Assembly: GCA_020137815.1 (NCBI GenBank)
Contig: CM035351.1
Location: 7,829,743 to 7,893,742 of the forward strand
Source: Hormiphora californensis
Lineage: Eukaryota; Ctenophora; Tentaculata; Cydippida; Pleurobrachiidae
Length of the DNA stretch: 64,000 nucleotides
Direction of reading: 5' to 3'
Numbering within the stretch: the first letter of the stretch is position 1; every line of letters starts with the position of its first letter. Of this stretch, positions 21,280 to 33,453 are shown piece after piece. The notes under the pieces were generated by a model, which ran no database searches, was not told the origin of the DNA, and saw nothing but the letters and a program-made list of their open reading frames with translations. A program made the position numbers and the translations under genes.

Positions 21280-21580
21280 TTGATTCCACCCAGTCACCTA
21301 CCAGTTATGTATTTAAATGTATGAAATTATTGACATAACTATAACCTTTCTAATTTCAGCCGCATTAAGAGGAAGAACAACTCTAACAACAGTGATAGAG
21401 ATCAATGAATCAGAGTTGGGAACATGGATAAATGATTGAGTGATCTTACTAAGCGAAGCAGGTGTCAACTTTTCTTGGGAGAGAGAAAGAGAGACACTTG
21501 CTTTTGAGAGAAGAAAAAACTGAAATGTGGGATCATGTGGGATCACAGATTATAGGTTTACACACGAATACTATAGTTAA

Positions 21581-21886
21581 GTGGCAAATCTTTATTATTA
21601 TGAAGATGGCAGAGGACGAGGGATAGTTGCCGGTTATCGACTTGGTAGGGGCAGGTGGTACCCGCTAGGTAGGCCGGATGAACCTAGGGCAGGGAAGCAC
21701 GAGTGTGCCCGGTGGGGCTGCAGGGAGGTATCATGGGACACGGGGGTTCATCAGATCTTGGGGGCCAGGCTTTGCTTCTTCTGTTGGGAAGACTTGGAGA
21801 GGGCCTGGGTGGATGTCCGGGTGGGGCGTTCAATTATGGACATTAAGGGGTACGAAAACCCATGGGGTACCGGTGAGGTGTGCTGA
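21581..21886 (+). CDS. ORF-B copy 2, unrecognised Cys-containing protein
   Basis: Open frame with EDGRGRGIVAGYRLGRGRWY, HECARWGCREVSWDTG, GARLCFFCWEDLERAWVDV and IMDIKGYENPWG. Cysteines are spaced C-x4-C ... C-x2-C, a possible zinc site. Against copy 1, over 37 codons I count about 13 synonymous and 8 replacement differences, so conservation is partly at the protein level. The N-terminus is uncertain because no strong ATG is seen. Not recognised; found only with the ORF-A/helicase repeats in this window. Confidence 0.4.
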   Translation: MANLYYYEDGRGRGIVAGYRLGRGRWYPLGRPDEPRAGKHECARWGCREVSWDTGVHQILGARLCFFCWEDLERAWVDVRVGRSIMDIKGYENPWGTGEVC

Positions 21887-22017
21887 GTGGAGGAATTGGA
21901 CGGGGTCGATGATTATAGGAGAGAAAATAAAACATCTCATAAACTTCCCCATAAGAAAGGCGCTGGTAATATAATTTATAATAATATATGCTCCTGAGTG
22001 AGGGAAATATTTAAAAA

Positions 22018-22248
22018 ATGAGTATAATGAATTGGTCTAAGGATATTACAAAATGCCTTGCCAATGTTTACACCGTCAAAGAGACTTTCGAAAGCTTTTC
22101 GGATTACCATTACTTGCGAACCAATGAGAAGTTTTGCACTTGTAACGAGCAACTCTGTCCCATTCGCCTTAAATCCTATTGTGTGGGGCCCCACGAGCTT
22201 TCTGTAGTGGAATTTCTAAACGAAAATGTAGATATGTTTTTACCTTAG
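22018..22248 (+). CDS. Unrecognised 76-aa frame
   Basis: ATG to TAG. Starts MSIMNWSKDITKCLANVYTV and has a cysteine group CTCNEQLCPIRLKSYC. Could be a fragment of a transposon protein or a small real gene. It lies between ORF-B copy 2 and the next foldback element. Confidence 0.3.
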   Translation: MSIMNWSKDITKCLANVYTVKETFESFSDYHYLRTNEKFCTCNEQLCPIRLKSYCVGPHELSVVEFLNENVDMFLP

Positions 22249-22384
22249 GATAGGGGCACACTCTTATACCTTGTCATTCTAAGGTGTTTGTGGAAAAAAT
22301 TACTTCTCCAAAAAAACGAGTTTCTGTTCTAACTGGTTATCCCAAACACACCGTGAAAAAGGTCTGCAGCAAGCGTATCACGGG

Positions 22385-22616
22385 GGATTACGGGGGCTCG
22401 TATAGATCGCCCGTATAGATCGCCCGTACCAGTCGCCCGTACATTTGCTTTGCGCATTACGTTTCACCACACTTTCACCACAACAAAACACCTGCGCGTA
22501 ACGCGCATGTACCTTATTTGTGGTGAAAGTGCGATGAAACGTAATGCGCAAAGCAAATGTACGGGCGACTGGTACGGGCGATCTATACGGGCGTCTCATC
22601 CGGGGCCCCGTAATCC
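22385..22616. mobile_element. 232-bp foldback element with GGATTACGGGG ends
   Basis: Begins GGATTACGGGGGCTCG and ends CCGGGGCCCCGTAATCC. The arms contain GATCGCCCGTATAGATCGCC-type repeats and long matching stretches around AAGCAAATGTACGGGCGACT. It abuts the second helicase remnant exactly where the first copy has no such DNA, so it inserted after the copies separated. Confidence 0.75.
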
Positions 22617-23030
22617 GCTGCCTATTAAAGCCCTTGATATCCCCGTAGAGCATGGTCAAACGCCTTATAAGTGGAACTTCCACTGGAAGGGGCTGTTAAG
22701 TTAGGGTTGGAGGATTGACGGCGGACGACATTAAGTTATTGGGCACCAGACTCATAAATAAAGAGACCCAGAATGCCCAGGAGAGCAAGGTTGAGATTAT
22801 CCAATATTACAAGGAACTTGTGAAACATACCAACGGGACATGTAAAGAGCAAGATTGCACTGGACAACTTCTTCTCAATGTGTCTGGTTAGTGGTTTTGG
22901 TGACACATGGAAAACCTATAATCATGGACAGGATTCTGCTTTGTACAGAAAAAGGACATGGAACAGAATATAATTATCGTGATTATAAGATCTAAAAAAG
23001 GTTGTATTGGTCTGTATCCTGGCCATTAGC
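22617..23030 (+). pseudogene. Pif1-like helicase remnant, copy 2
   Basis: Carries ALDIPVEHGQTPYKW, then ADDIKLLGTRLINKETQ (a motif following Walker B in this helicase family), then the Walker A-side segment CTGQLLLNVSG with a stop and a broken GGTGK. It matches 16083-16440 except for internal deletions. The order of parts is again not that of an intact helicase. Confidence 0.65.
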
Positions 23031-23160
23031 CAGTTAAAACTGTGCATGTGCTTCACATCAAGAAGTCTTGGTGACATTATATGACTTAGTATTTAACCAT
23101 TCAGTATCACTATTTTCATCTTTTATGCATTTTTGAGGTTTGAACCTGTTTTTCATACTT

Positions 23161-23278
23161 TTTTCATACTTTTTTGTCGTATATTTTGTCACATATTTTG
23201 TCACATCTTTTGTCACATCTTTTGTCACATCTTTTATCGCATCTTTTGTCACATATTTTGTCACATCTTTTGTCATTC
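23161..23278. repeat. 12-bp minisatellite, copy 2
   Basis: ATCTTTTGTCAC-type units, about nine to ten copies, at the same place as in the copy at 16565. Frames through it (CDKRCDK repeats) are artefacts. Confidence 0.85.
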
Positions 23279-24636
23279 TCACATTGCGGGGTTACTGCCC
23301 TAGACCCTAGTAGTTCCCTAGTATGTAATATAGTTCCCTTGTTTGGAATTGGCACAAGTGTTTATAACTTAAAGTGACATTTTTTACTTTAGTCATAAAA
23401 AGCTACCTACTATACTGCAGGGTAGAACTAAGGGATATTGTGGCAGCTCCCAGTACCGGCCTTTCTACCCTGCATACGAGATGACAACAAACATCATTTC
23501 GTGTTTATAAAGATCGTCAATGCGTTACTTCGCAAAAACAACACCTGAAATACAGAACAACACTATTGTTTAAGGTAGTTTATGATATCTCGGGTTTTTC
23601 CTGTTTCAATTATTATAATTATAATACTAATCTAATCCATGATGATCTATTCATACATAAATCACTTGATATGATAATAGTGCTACTAAGCATTTGATAT
23701 TTTCTCGAGGTGTTTTCACCCCATCTTGCTGAAATTCCGACCACAGCCGATGCAGTTTCCTAAGGACGATTTCATGAAATTTGACAATTGGGGCAGGACA
23801 ATTCCTATACCCACATATAATATCACTGCATGTAGATCTCTGATTTCCAACAGCCACCTCTAGCTTAAGGAGATAGCAGCTAAAAATACATACAAGGATA
23901 GTGAGGCAGGAGTGAAGGCACAGAGAAATGGAACAGCTGCAAAGGAAAAAAGTGAGGAAGGGACAGAAAATTGCTGAGCAATAATAACAGCTTGCTTCGA
24001 ACGCTTCACTCTCGATGAGGATAAATTTATTTAGAATAATTTTATTATTAAATTTTATTGTTATTTAGTATAACTTAGCCATTCTCCAGGGACATCTGTT
24101 GACCACCTTATCGAATCAACATTAACGAAATATATGTTCCTAGTGGTGGGCAACTATTTGGTGGTAAACACGTTATATAGTGTTTGCAGGGGATTTGCTT
24201 CAACTTCCCCCAGTTATGGCCAGTCTCCCTGTGTTACTTTGCCAGAAATAGAAGTTTATAAGTTGACTAACGGGCTACCTCAGGAAATTTACCTTTGGCA
24301 ACATTTTGAATTTAAGGAACTGCCCATCAATACCTTACCGGAAAGGATAAGAAGAAAAAGAGAATAGATACCAGCAAAGAGTTCCAAATCATATTGGGGA
24401 AAATGGAAGAATCTGCATTGTTTAAGGAACACCTCGAAGGACGGAACGGATTCCCCGGCTTCGAAGAGGTCAGTCAGAACCTATTTGTCCAAACTGCTAA
24501 AAAGTGTATATCGAGACAGAATAATATCTTAATAGACTGAATCATTTTAAAATCATTGTACAAGAAAGAGCTTTACATACTTGTTTTCCGTTAGTTCAAG
24601 ACTCTATACCTATATGATAACTAAGTTTTTTTGTAG
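23279..24636. other. Repeat-derived stretch with a possible 77-aa frame
   Basis: 23320-23455 matches 16680-16805. The frame 24134-24367 (MFLVVGNYLVVNTLYSVC...) is unrecognised. No other structure seen. Confidence 0.3.
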
Positions 24637-25024
24637 ATATTACGAGGGGGGGGGGGTTCATGAGTCACTGGTAGATCACTACCTGTCAGTTGCCGAGATC
24701 GAACCTTCTGTCGTATGCCTTCTACCTAAACGATATATAATGGTTAAAGATTTTAACGGGGCTATAATGGCACGTAATTTCCCGGATGCAGAAAAGGTCG
24801 AGGCGGTAGATGAGGTGGAGCAATCAGGGAGGAAAAACAAGAAGTTGGAGAAGAACATTATGGACGCAGTAAAAAAGTTAGACGACGAAGGGGATGACAG
24901 GAACACAGGAGCTCTAGAAAAAGTTCTCTTTCTAGCCCCGGGTGTAAGGTGCATGTTGAGGCAAAATCTTGATGTACCCAATGGATTGACAAACGGCACA
25001 ATCAGAACTATTGTGAAACTTTAG
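24637..25024 (+). pseudogene. C-terminal part of a Pif1-like helicase
   Basis: Begins after a TTTTTTTGTAG acceptor and stays open to the stop at 25022-25024. Contains VVCLLPKRYIMVKDFNGAIM, an acidic stretch, then TGALEKVLFLAPGVRCMLRQ and NLDVPNGLTNGTIRTIV, typical of the C-terminal domain 2 of Pif1-type helicases (LapGvrvMLrqNldv..GLvNGtig). Better preserved than the other helicase pieces. It could be the downstream end of the element that includes 22617-23030. The missing N-terminal motor makes it non-functional. Confidence 0.75.
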
Positions 25025-25279
25025 AGAGACAACGTAAATCAGTACCTTTCATACAATTACATACACATTTCCAACTCCAGCCACATAGAACAGGATTTCT
25101 ATGGCCAATCAGCTGGAGCTGTTGAACCTTATCAGCGAGCATATGAGAGTTCAGTGCTCTGATAAAGAGGCACTGTGCAAAGACTGCTGTACCCACTGTC
25201 TATGGATGAGTAAAACAGTAAATATATGATTTGTTGTTAGGCTAAGTTATTAGTAGTAGAATTAAAAACTGTGGTAACA

Positions 25280-25800
25280 AGAAAAGAAGATCTTTTGTCA
25301 GTGTTGGGCGTCACAATGACAGCAGAACTTGGAAAATTATATTAAATTACTAACAGTTATATGTACTAGAAAATGAGCTCACAATTGGAGTGCTACCGGA
25401 GCTATCAAAGTTGGCAAGTCTGCTGGAAAGACTTGTAGTAAATGAGAACACAGTGGGAAACTAACAGTATTAGTAACCGAAAATTATACTTCTAATTACT
25501 CTAAATTGCTAGAGTATCTCTGCTGGGGAAGTTTTGTGCGGCAAATCGCTTGGAGACATCTTTGAATCTACCGGAGATAATTCACAACTTTCAGATCCTA
25601 ACTGCGATGTTACAATTGCAAAAAAAATAGGACACAAGGGAAGATCTTCTGTCAGTTTGTAGGGCATCACGCTGACAGGAGAACTTAGAAAATTATATTA
25701 GATCATTTATTATAGGTACTATCACAAAATAGGACGGTTAATAACCGTCGGTTATACTAATCGAGGTTCTAGAAAATGAGCTCACAATGGGAGTGTGACA
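25280..25800 (+). repeat. Pair of diverged direct repeats
   Basis: 25285-25400 and about 25640-25800 share blocks (AAGATCTT.TGTCAGT, GAACTT.GAAAATTATATTA, CTAGAAAATGAGCTCACAAT). Non-coding as far as I can see. Confidence 0.6.
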
Positions 25801-26144
25801 GCTTTTTTGGGAAGAACTGCTCGAAATGAAAGGGATGGTTACACGATCCTATTGGTTCGATAGGATACAGTGGATACACCAGACACAGAGTTAATTGGCG
25901 TGATATCATGTCTTAAGGGGGTTCAGGTGAATGCTGGATTAAACAACTATAGTACACTAGGCAAAGATAAATTGGAGATGAGCTTGATAACGAGATAAAG
26001 AAGGTGATGCTACAGTGTACAACAATTTACAGCTATGGTCATGTGGGCTGCGACTATCTACATCGATTTAAGGAGTCTGAAACCACCAAATGCGATGCGA
26101 CGGGGCTCGGCAGGAGTACATACCAGAAAACACTTATAAATTTA

Positions 26145-27312
26145 TTTAGAGCAAAAACTAATTGAAATTAGTTCGCCAGAAAGGTGGCCCATTTTGAACT
26201 TACTCCTTCATTTCCGTCACCTTTGAGTTGAGACTTCAAAGACATTGAGGTATCCTTAAACTTTTCCGCCTTCAACTCAAAGGTGACGGAAATGAAGGAG
26301 TAAGTTCAAAATGGGCCACCTTTCTGGCGAACTAATTTCAATTAGTTTTTGCTCTAAATTTGTACTCTTTTTGGTCGTTTGAGGTCATTTATGACCTCAA
26401 ACAACTAAGCTATTTGTCAACTAAAGTGTTCAAATGTAATTCAAATGTACCTGGGTTGTAGGAAACTGATTTGACGAAATTTTCAAAATTCGACGTCGTT
26501 TTGACGTCGTGACGTCACATGTGACGTCACGACGACGTAAAAAAATTATGACAGACTATTCGACCAATGAAGCACTAAACGTGTGAAAAGTTTTAAAGGC
26601 CATGGTAGTCAAGAACTGAAGTTATTGCACGAAATGTGAGTTTTGGATGTGGATTTTTATATCAAACTTTTGAGTTCCGACGCGTTTTAAGGTCTGAAAA
26701 TGACAAGTTAGAAAAATTTGCGATATAGTATCTGAAAGTTCAGACAATTTGCCACTAACGATTTTCCGTCAAATCAGGAATTGGAAAATGTCTTGATGGT
26801 GCTAGAGGCGTTTGAAAATATTTGGTCTAAGATTTTTCAATGACGTCACTTTGTGACGTCATTACGCCCGTCATAGTGGACATTTTCACTTGAAACCTTA
26901 ACTAATGCATGCCCCGAACGATTTCCTAACGGATAAAACTTGGTTCAAGTCTCTAGCTAGTATGGTTCAGGCTACAAGTGTTACACCGTGAAGCGTCTAT
27001 AGCTATATATATATATATATCTATCTATCGCCACACTGAATTTTCTGTTTTGGGGGTGGTGTCATAACTTGCGACCGGAATGAGCTAGCTACTTGAAATT
27101 TTTACCGTCAGTAGAGGTCTATGTGAAGCTTCTTAGTACCAAATTTAAGCCTCCTAGCTCATCTAGTTCCGGAGTTAGGAGGGGTCGAAAAGTGCCAAAA
27201 TGGGCTAAAACTTCAAAATTGTTATATCTACGCTGTTGGCAAGCGGGCCCACTTTTTCGGGAAAAGTTTTAGGGGGGAGGGGATGGGGCCACCTTTGCGC
27301 TTGCCAGCGCAG
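26145..27312 (+). mobile_element. Foldback-led element, copy 1
   Basis: Starts with a perfect hairpin (arms 26145-26231 and 26272-26358, 87 bp each, 40-nt loop). It continues with a CRE-like GACGTC-rich zone (about 26490-26540) and ends CTTTGCGCTTGCCAGCGCAG. The same layout and the same final sequence occur at 35613-37440 in diverged form. No coding capacity in this copy. The element class is unknown to me. Confidence 0.7.
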
Positions 27313-28140
27313 TGATAATAAAGTAATATGAATTACATATCATACAAGACCAACTACTAATTTTTGCTAGCTGGAGATTTTACCAACCACCCACACAAAA
27401 GAAGCAAGACTACCAATGTGAGAACTAGAAAGTGAGACTACTGCAGCAGAAGTGGTGGTGGTAGTTTTATAGGTCTAACATGTAGAGACTTCTCACCTCT
27501 CTATAATCACGTGATTGGTGCAGGGAGTCTCATTACACTATTTCGCCCACCACCACCACCATCATCATTACGTGGGAGGGCTAACGGTTTTCACATGGAT
27601 ACACACTAGCTCTAATGAGGTCTACTGGTAGTAGTTACTGCAGCACATCCCCCACTAATGAGGGTGATCTACAATAATAATAACGGTAATAGTTCACATG
27701 GATAACGCCCTGATGAGGTTCTATAGTTACGAGGGGGCGCTATACATGCGAACATCCCCTCAGGGGGGACATGACACACATTTTAACACACAAGAAGAAT
27801 TACTGGCCCAGGCCAATATCATCCCAATAAAAACATGTCACTTATGACACATCAATAATATGCTACAGCAATATGCCACAGCAATGTGACTCACAGAGCA
27901 CAAAAAGGGGAGCAGCCAATGTGACTGGGACATATGAGAACACTACAAGAACAAAGGGTGATACGCGAATACTACAGGCAAGATAAGGATTGTCCCTCAT
28001 CACTCTCTCTCTCACGTGTCATACAATCACGCCACTTGCACCACCGACCACGGGAAACCACTTCCTAACAACGGCTACCCCTCTCTTTCATTCTTTTGCT
28101 CTCCCCCATTCTATTATATAATATTTTCTCTTTCTCTCCT

Positions 28141-28178
<38 letters not shown>

Positions 28179-28340
28179 CTTCGCTTTCATTCTCTCCCTC
28201 TCAGATCTCCCCTTTCTCTCTATCTTTCTCTAGCTCCCACCTTTAAGTTTTTCTCTTTCTCCACCTCTCCCTCTCTCGCAAGTCTCTATCTCTCCCACTT
28301 TATCACGTTATGATGGTTCATGCAGTGCAACTCAACCACT

Positions 28341-28387
<47 letters not shown>

Positions 28388-28925
28388 CCTCTCAATAATT
28401 TAAGACCCAGACCCTGAAAATCCACAAAGCTAAACATCAAGTATTTTCCCAGAATCTATAGCTTTAGCTCAAGTGGATAGCCAGTACTTGAAGTTGATCT
28501 ATATGTCTGTCAGAACATTGACCAGCTATTCTCATTTCGCGCGAGAGCTGTGGTCACTGGTCAGAGCATTGGCCTGACAGATCTATGTAGGGTCAGAATA
28601 TGGGTGTTTCTCTGGCCTTGTGTGAGCTGCCGAACCGCGAGGTAGTCCGAACTAGAGAACCCTGCAGCCTATAAATTTAATGGCTGCTCTTGTTAATATT
28701 GGTGGGAATTACACCACGTAGTTCAAGTAATTAGTAATCATGGCTGATATAATGACACTCATTCACACCTGATTACCTTGACGATGTGATGTAATGATCT
28801 CTGTATCATATATGTGGTCACCATTTCAACTTCTCCCAGCTGTAGTTCGTACACCAAGATCTCATCACTCTCCCTGTTGGAGAGAAATTTGAATAAGTCA
28901 TGATCATGATTTGCATGCTACTCAC
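27313..28925. other. No clear gene; simple repeats and possible exon near 28790-28873
   Basis: Contains CT tracts at 28141-28180 and 28344-28385 and the tRNA-like motif at 28559-28578. A minus-strand piece at about 28873-28767 reads as ESDEILVYELQLGEVEMVTT but does not join in frame with the exon at 28926-29142 by simple splicing. Confidence 0.35.
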
Positions 28926-29142
28926 AAAAGTAGTCTAGTTGGATCAGATCATTATAAATGTGATGCTGCATTCTCACACTTATCTTCACCTCCATTCTGA
29001 TTGTGTGATTATTATATAGCCATGATCTTAGTCTCTCCCACTTTGATATATCCCATACCCAAGTTCTTTTCATGACGGAGTTGATCTGGAATTTGAACTT
29101 CTTCAATCCCCGATAAAACAGCTCTCCGAAGAGAACATGTCC
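28926..29142 (-). CDS. Probable internal exon of an unidentified gene
   Basis: Bounded by an acceptor (ATTATGCAG) and a donor (TTTT|GTGAGT) on the minus strand. Encodes GHVLFGELFYRGLKKFKFQI, then KRTWVWDISKWERLRSWLY and QHHIYNDLIQLDYF. Amino-acid composition looks real. I do not recognise the family and could not assemble neighbouring exons with confidence. Confidence 0.4.
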
Positions 29143-29352
29143 CTGCATAATTGACTCCCTTCATTCATTCACTATAATCACATCATCAGGAACTAGCAGT
29201 ACTAATAGCCAGCCGTAATGGTAGTATGATCTGAATAGTAAGTATAATTATTCATGATATCCGGATATATCTCTTATCTCTATTCTATACCTGGCTAGCT
29301 TCTCTTTGATTGATTGACGTTATGATCAAATGGCCATCCATCTCTCCCACCA

Positions 29353-29412
<60 letters not shown>

Positions 29413-29748
29413 AGCAACCGGAAAGCTACTTGACTTCCCCAACTTGAAACTCTTTCTTTCCTCTCCCATCCTACCGAGTACTCATGCTGCTGCACATGTG
29501 TGTCTCTTTGCCGATTGGTCGTGTAATCTATGCAAGCTCGGGTGAAGAAGAGCTGGTTAGCTTGTCACAGGAAGAGAGAGAGAGAGAGAGAAAGAGAAAG
29601 AACGATAGAGAGCTAGAGAGAGAGGGAGAGAGAGAGAGTGAGAGAGAGAGACTGCTCTCTCACAGTGAGCCAATTAATTATCGAGCCTGACTAATTCTTG
29701 GTGAGAGAGAATATGATAAAGATAGAGAGAAAACAACTGCAGGGTCTC

Positions 29749-29970
<222 letters not shown>

Positions 29971-30417
29971 TCATCACTTCATCTCGATATATAGTGATCA
30001 GTCGATTGACACAATATAATACAGCTTAGATAGCGATATCGGAGCAGATCAAGCTATTCTGCAGATCCCCCAGTTGTACTATATATACGTCATACTAAAT
30101 TGGTTGTGCCGCCGCGGGGATCAAGTCAAATTGGGATCAGTACTAGTGAAATTATCGTGCAATTATAATTGCGGCTCTATTTTCCAAAGACTAAATTACC
30201 TCTGCTGCAGATGGTATTAACTCGCCTGATTGTTTGCCCTAATAATACACAATTTCATTGTTGACTATAATATCCCTCTCAGCTAGTGTTATATGCCACG
30301 TTCCTAGTACCGGTCTAGTTACATGCCAATAGCTGGTTCGCACGAGATCACTTCGCTTGTGTGTGTGGGGGTAATATATAATGGTAGGTGTGGGCTGGTG
30401 ACTTGACTAATCCCCAT

Positions 30418-30530
<113 letters not shown>

Positions 30531-33371
30531 GCCGGGCAATGTAGAGAGGCTAATGATTGTGCGTACAAAATACTACCACACACACACATATGGTAAAGTA
30601 TGGCGATATATAATGATACCCACTACGAACAGCCTGAATTTGGTTTTGTTTTTGCATTTGGGTTTTGTTGTGATTCCCAAAGATACATCACTATTTTCTT
30701 ATTTTGCTTCATCAGTTTTGCAGTACTACTCAGAATGTGAATCGATTGTGCCTATCGCGTGTGCCGCTTGGTTAAAGTATTCGATCTTTGATGGCGAGTG
30801 AGATCGGGTCTCGAGACATAAGTGCATATTCCCAACACTGATGCAGCTGTGACTATTAATCTAGTACCTACTACCGGTATATTATCATGTGCAGAGTTAA
30901 TAATAATTACCAAAGACGACAGTGCTGCTGCCATACCTAATATTCGAAATTAAAGTATTCTTTCCATGCAATCATATATCTCTAGATAAAAGCCATACTG
31001 CAGCACTCAGCACGACTCGACGAGTTGGCCATTTTTCACGGTATTATATAGCGATGTTATACATGTTATATATATGCAGATGACTATGTGAATCGTATAA
31101 GCTGTATCAGTAGAATGTATCGTTTCTCACATAAAGCTGTGTTCCCTAGTTCAGATCTATATATGGAGATATAGATCCAGTATAAAACCCGCTATAAAAG
31201 TGATGTAACGTTACTAGATGATCAATCTGATTCTGTGAAAAATAATCAAGTGAACTTTATAAAGGTGTAGCTGCAGCCCACTGTACGCATGTAGACTACT
31301 AGACAGTGACTACTACTCACTGAGTAGTAGTCATGTAGTACTATGGTGTGTTAGTGCAGCCCTGTCATTAATTGATCTCTCTGTCCATGAAAGGGTAGTG
31401 TATACTTAATACGCCACCCATTACACACACACTACACAGTGACGGCCTGTTAAATTATAGGCGAGAGGGGAGAGATAAATAGACGTAACGTGTGCAGCAG
31501 TTCGACAAAGATCAGAGCTAATGTGTGAGTCTTGGTGAAGATAATATTCTGATCATCCTGCAGATACCCTCCAATGATACTTGGATAACTAAGCAACTAC
31601 TTAACTAGTAGGTGTTTGGACTTTCAGTATCCTGCTAGTGCATGCTAACTGTGAACACTTGGCACGAGCTAATGATCGTTATAATTGCTGATCCTCTCTA
31701 GACTAGTATATCTTGATCCCCACAAAACCTGAATTTATGTAGTTGCGGTAGTGTCTTTGCTAGTAGATGGTCTTAATGAGACAATCCTCTCTCTCTCTTC
31801 TACATAAAAAGCGTTCCTCTATCGCGGTCTAGATTGTAGGTTCATATAAATATGATAATAACATATCGCTTATATTCTTTAGAACTTGGCAGCTTACAGT
31901 GACTAGTTTACAGCTTACTAGCTTATAGTGACTAGTTATATATCGGAAAGACAGTGATTTGATAAGCTTTCAATTGATTCACGGAATCCGGTGCGTTGAA
32001 AACTCGTTAGCTACATACCGCTACTATATAATATAGTCGGATAAAGCTGTACTAGTTTGTTACTAGTACAGAGAGAAACTATTCATTTCTCGACACTACG
32101 TGAACAAGGCTGCATAGCTGCACTTTTATATGATCTTCAAACTAACTTTCTACAATCCTACCTCTATAAGTTGCCTTGTTTGCACCCTTTACAAATGTAG
32201 ATCATAACAACCTCTAAGTACCTTGGTGTGCTGCTGGAAAATCCTAAAGAATAGCTTCCTCACCTAGTTTATCCACCCCCTCTTACCTTAACAATTGAAC
32301 GTCGGATGGTGTAAAAATCGTTCTAATGGTTTCCTGTTAGGTCCACTGCTGCTTGGGTATTGTTCACAGTTATCAGTTATCCCCCGCTCAAAACATTGCA
32401 CATATCTAGCCTGCTGTTGTTTCTCTATTGTACATGAGTTTATCATAATATCATGTTGAATACTGCAGAAAGGAATTATTAGTTTTTCATTTTGGCTATA
32501 ATGTTGTTGAGCTGTACTCAACAAATTTGGAGATTCCCTAGAACATACGATTACTTCTTGTGCAATCGTTATTCTCGCTCCCTCTATAATAGAGCTCTCT
32601 CCTGACCCCTGCAGCTGCAGCTTTTGGTTAAGCTCTCACGTTGTACTCCACTATTTTGGTATAGATTCTATTCTCACCCGCTGATTTGAACATTGTTACA
32701 CGAAGCCATAGAGAGTACACAGAACTATAGTGTGATTTGTTGTAATGAATTATTTATTCTGACTAATTCTTGTTATTCACTATACGTACAAACCATGTTG
32801 AGCGGAATTCTGGTACAAGTCATCAATAAACAGACGTGCTGGAGGGGAAATTCCTGAAGTCATTGTAAAATGCTTTAGGCGAGAAAATAAGTCTTTTGGT
32901 TATTTTGGTTGCACAACTCTTATTATATACCCTGTATGTTTAGCAGGCTTTATGTGGCTTAAGCCACATAATCTGATAAAGACAGCCACCTGAAAGCAGT
33001 AGTTTTGATTTTGAATTGTGGTACTTGGATTGAAGGGGTTCATATATTGATCTCAGTTTCAGTGTTGTGAAGGTATGAAGTCACCTCGTTGGCAGCAGTT
33101 TAAATAATTCATTGAGCACTGCGTACGTCTATGGAGGGAGAGAGGGAGAGAGAGAGAGCATTAATAATCGATGAAATCTTACCGCAATTAGGGAGAGATG
33201 AGGAGAGATAGAGAGAGATAGTTGGAGAGTGAAAGGGGGAAGCACTAGTAGTGGTTGCTCAGTGTTACTGTTTCAACCATTGCTTGATTAGTTTCTTTCA
33301 CATCTTGATCGTGTAGCTGGCCAGTAGAAATTCAAATTGAATCGTGCCGGATACCGCGGATGTGTAAGAAA

Positions 33372-33374
<3 letters not shown>

Positions 33375-33449
<75 letters not shown>
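33375..33449. repeat. (GA)n microsatellite
   Basis: About 75 bp of GA, isolated in non-coding DNA. Confidence 0.95.

Positions 33450-33453
<4 letters not shown>

Noticed and set aside
28767-28873. Exon reading ESDEILVYELQLGEVEMVTT joined to the exon at 28926-29142
   Set aside because: The two do not join in frame through the visible splice sites, so I did not claim one gene model.
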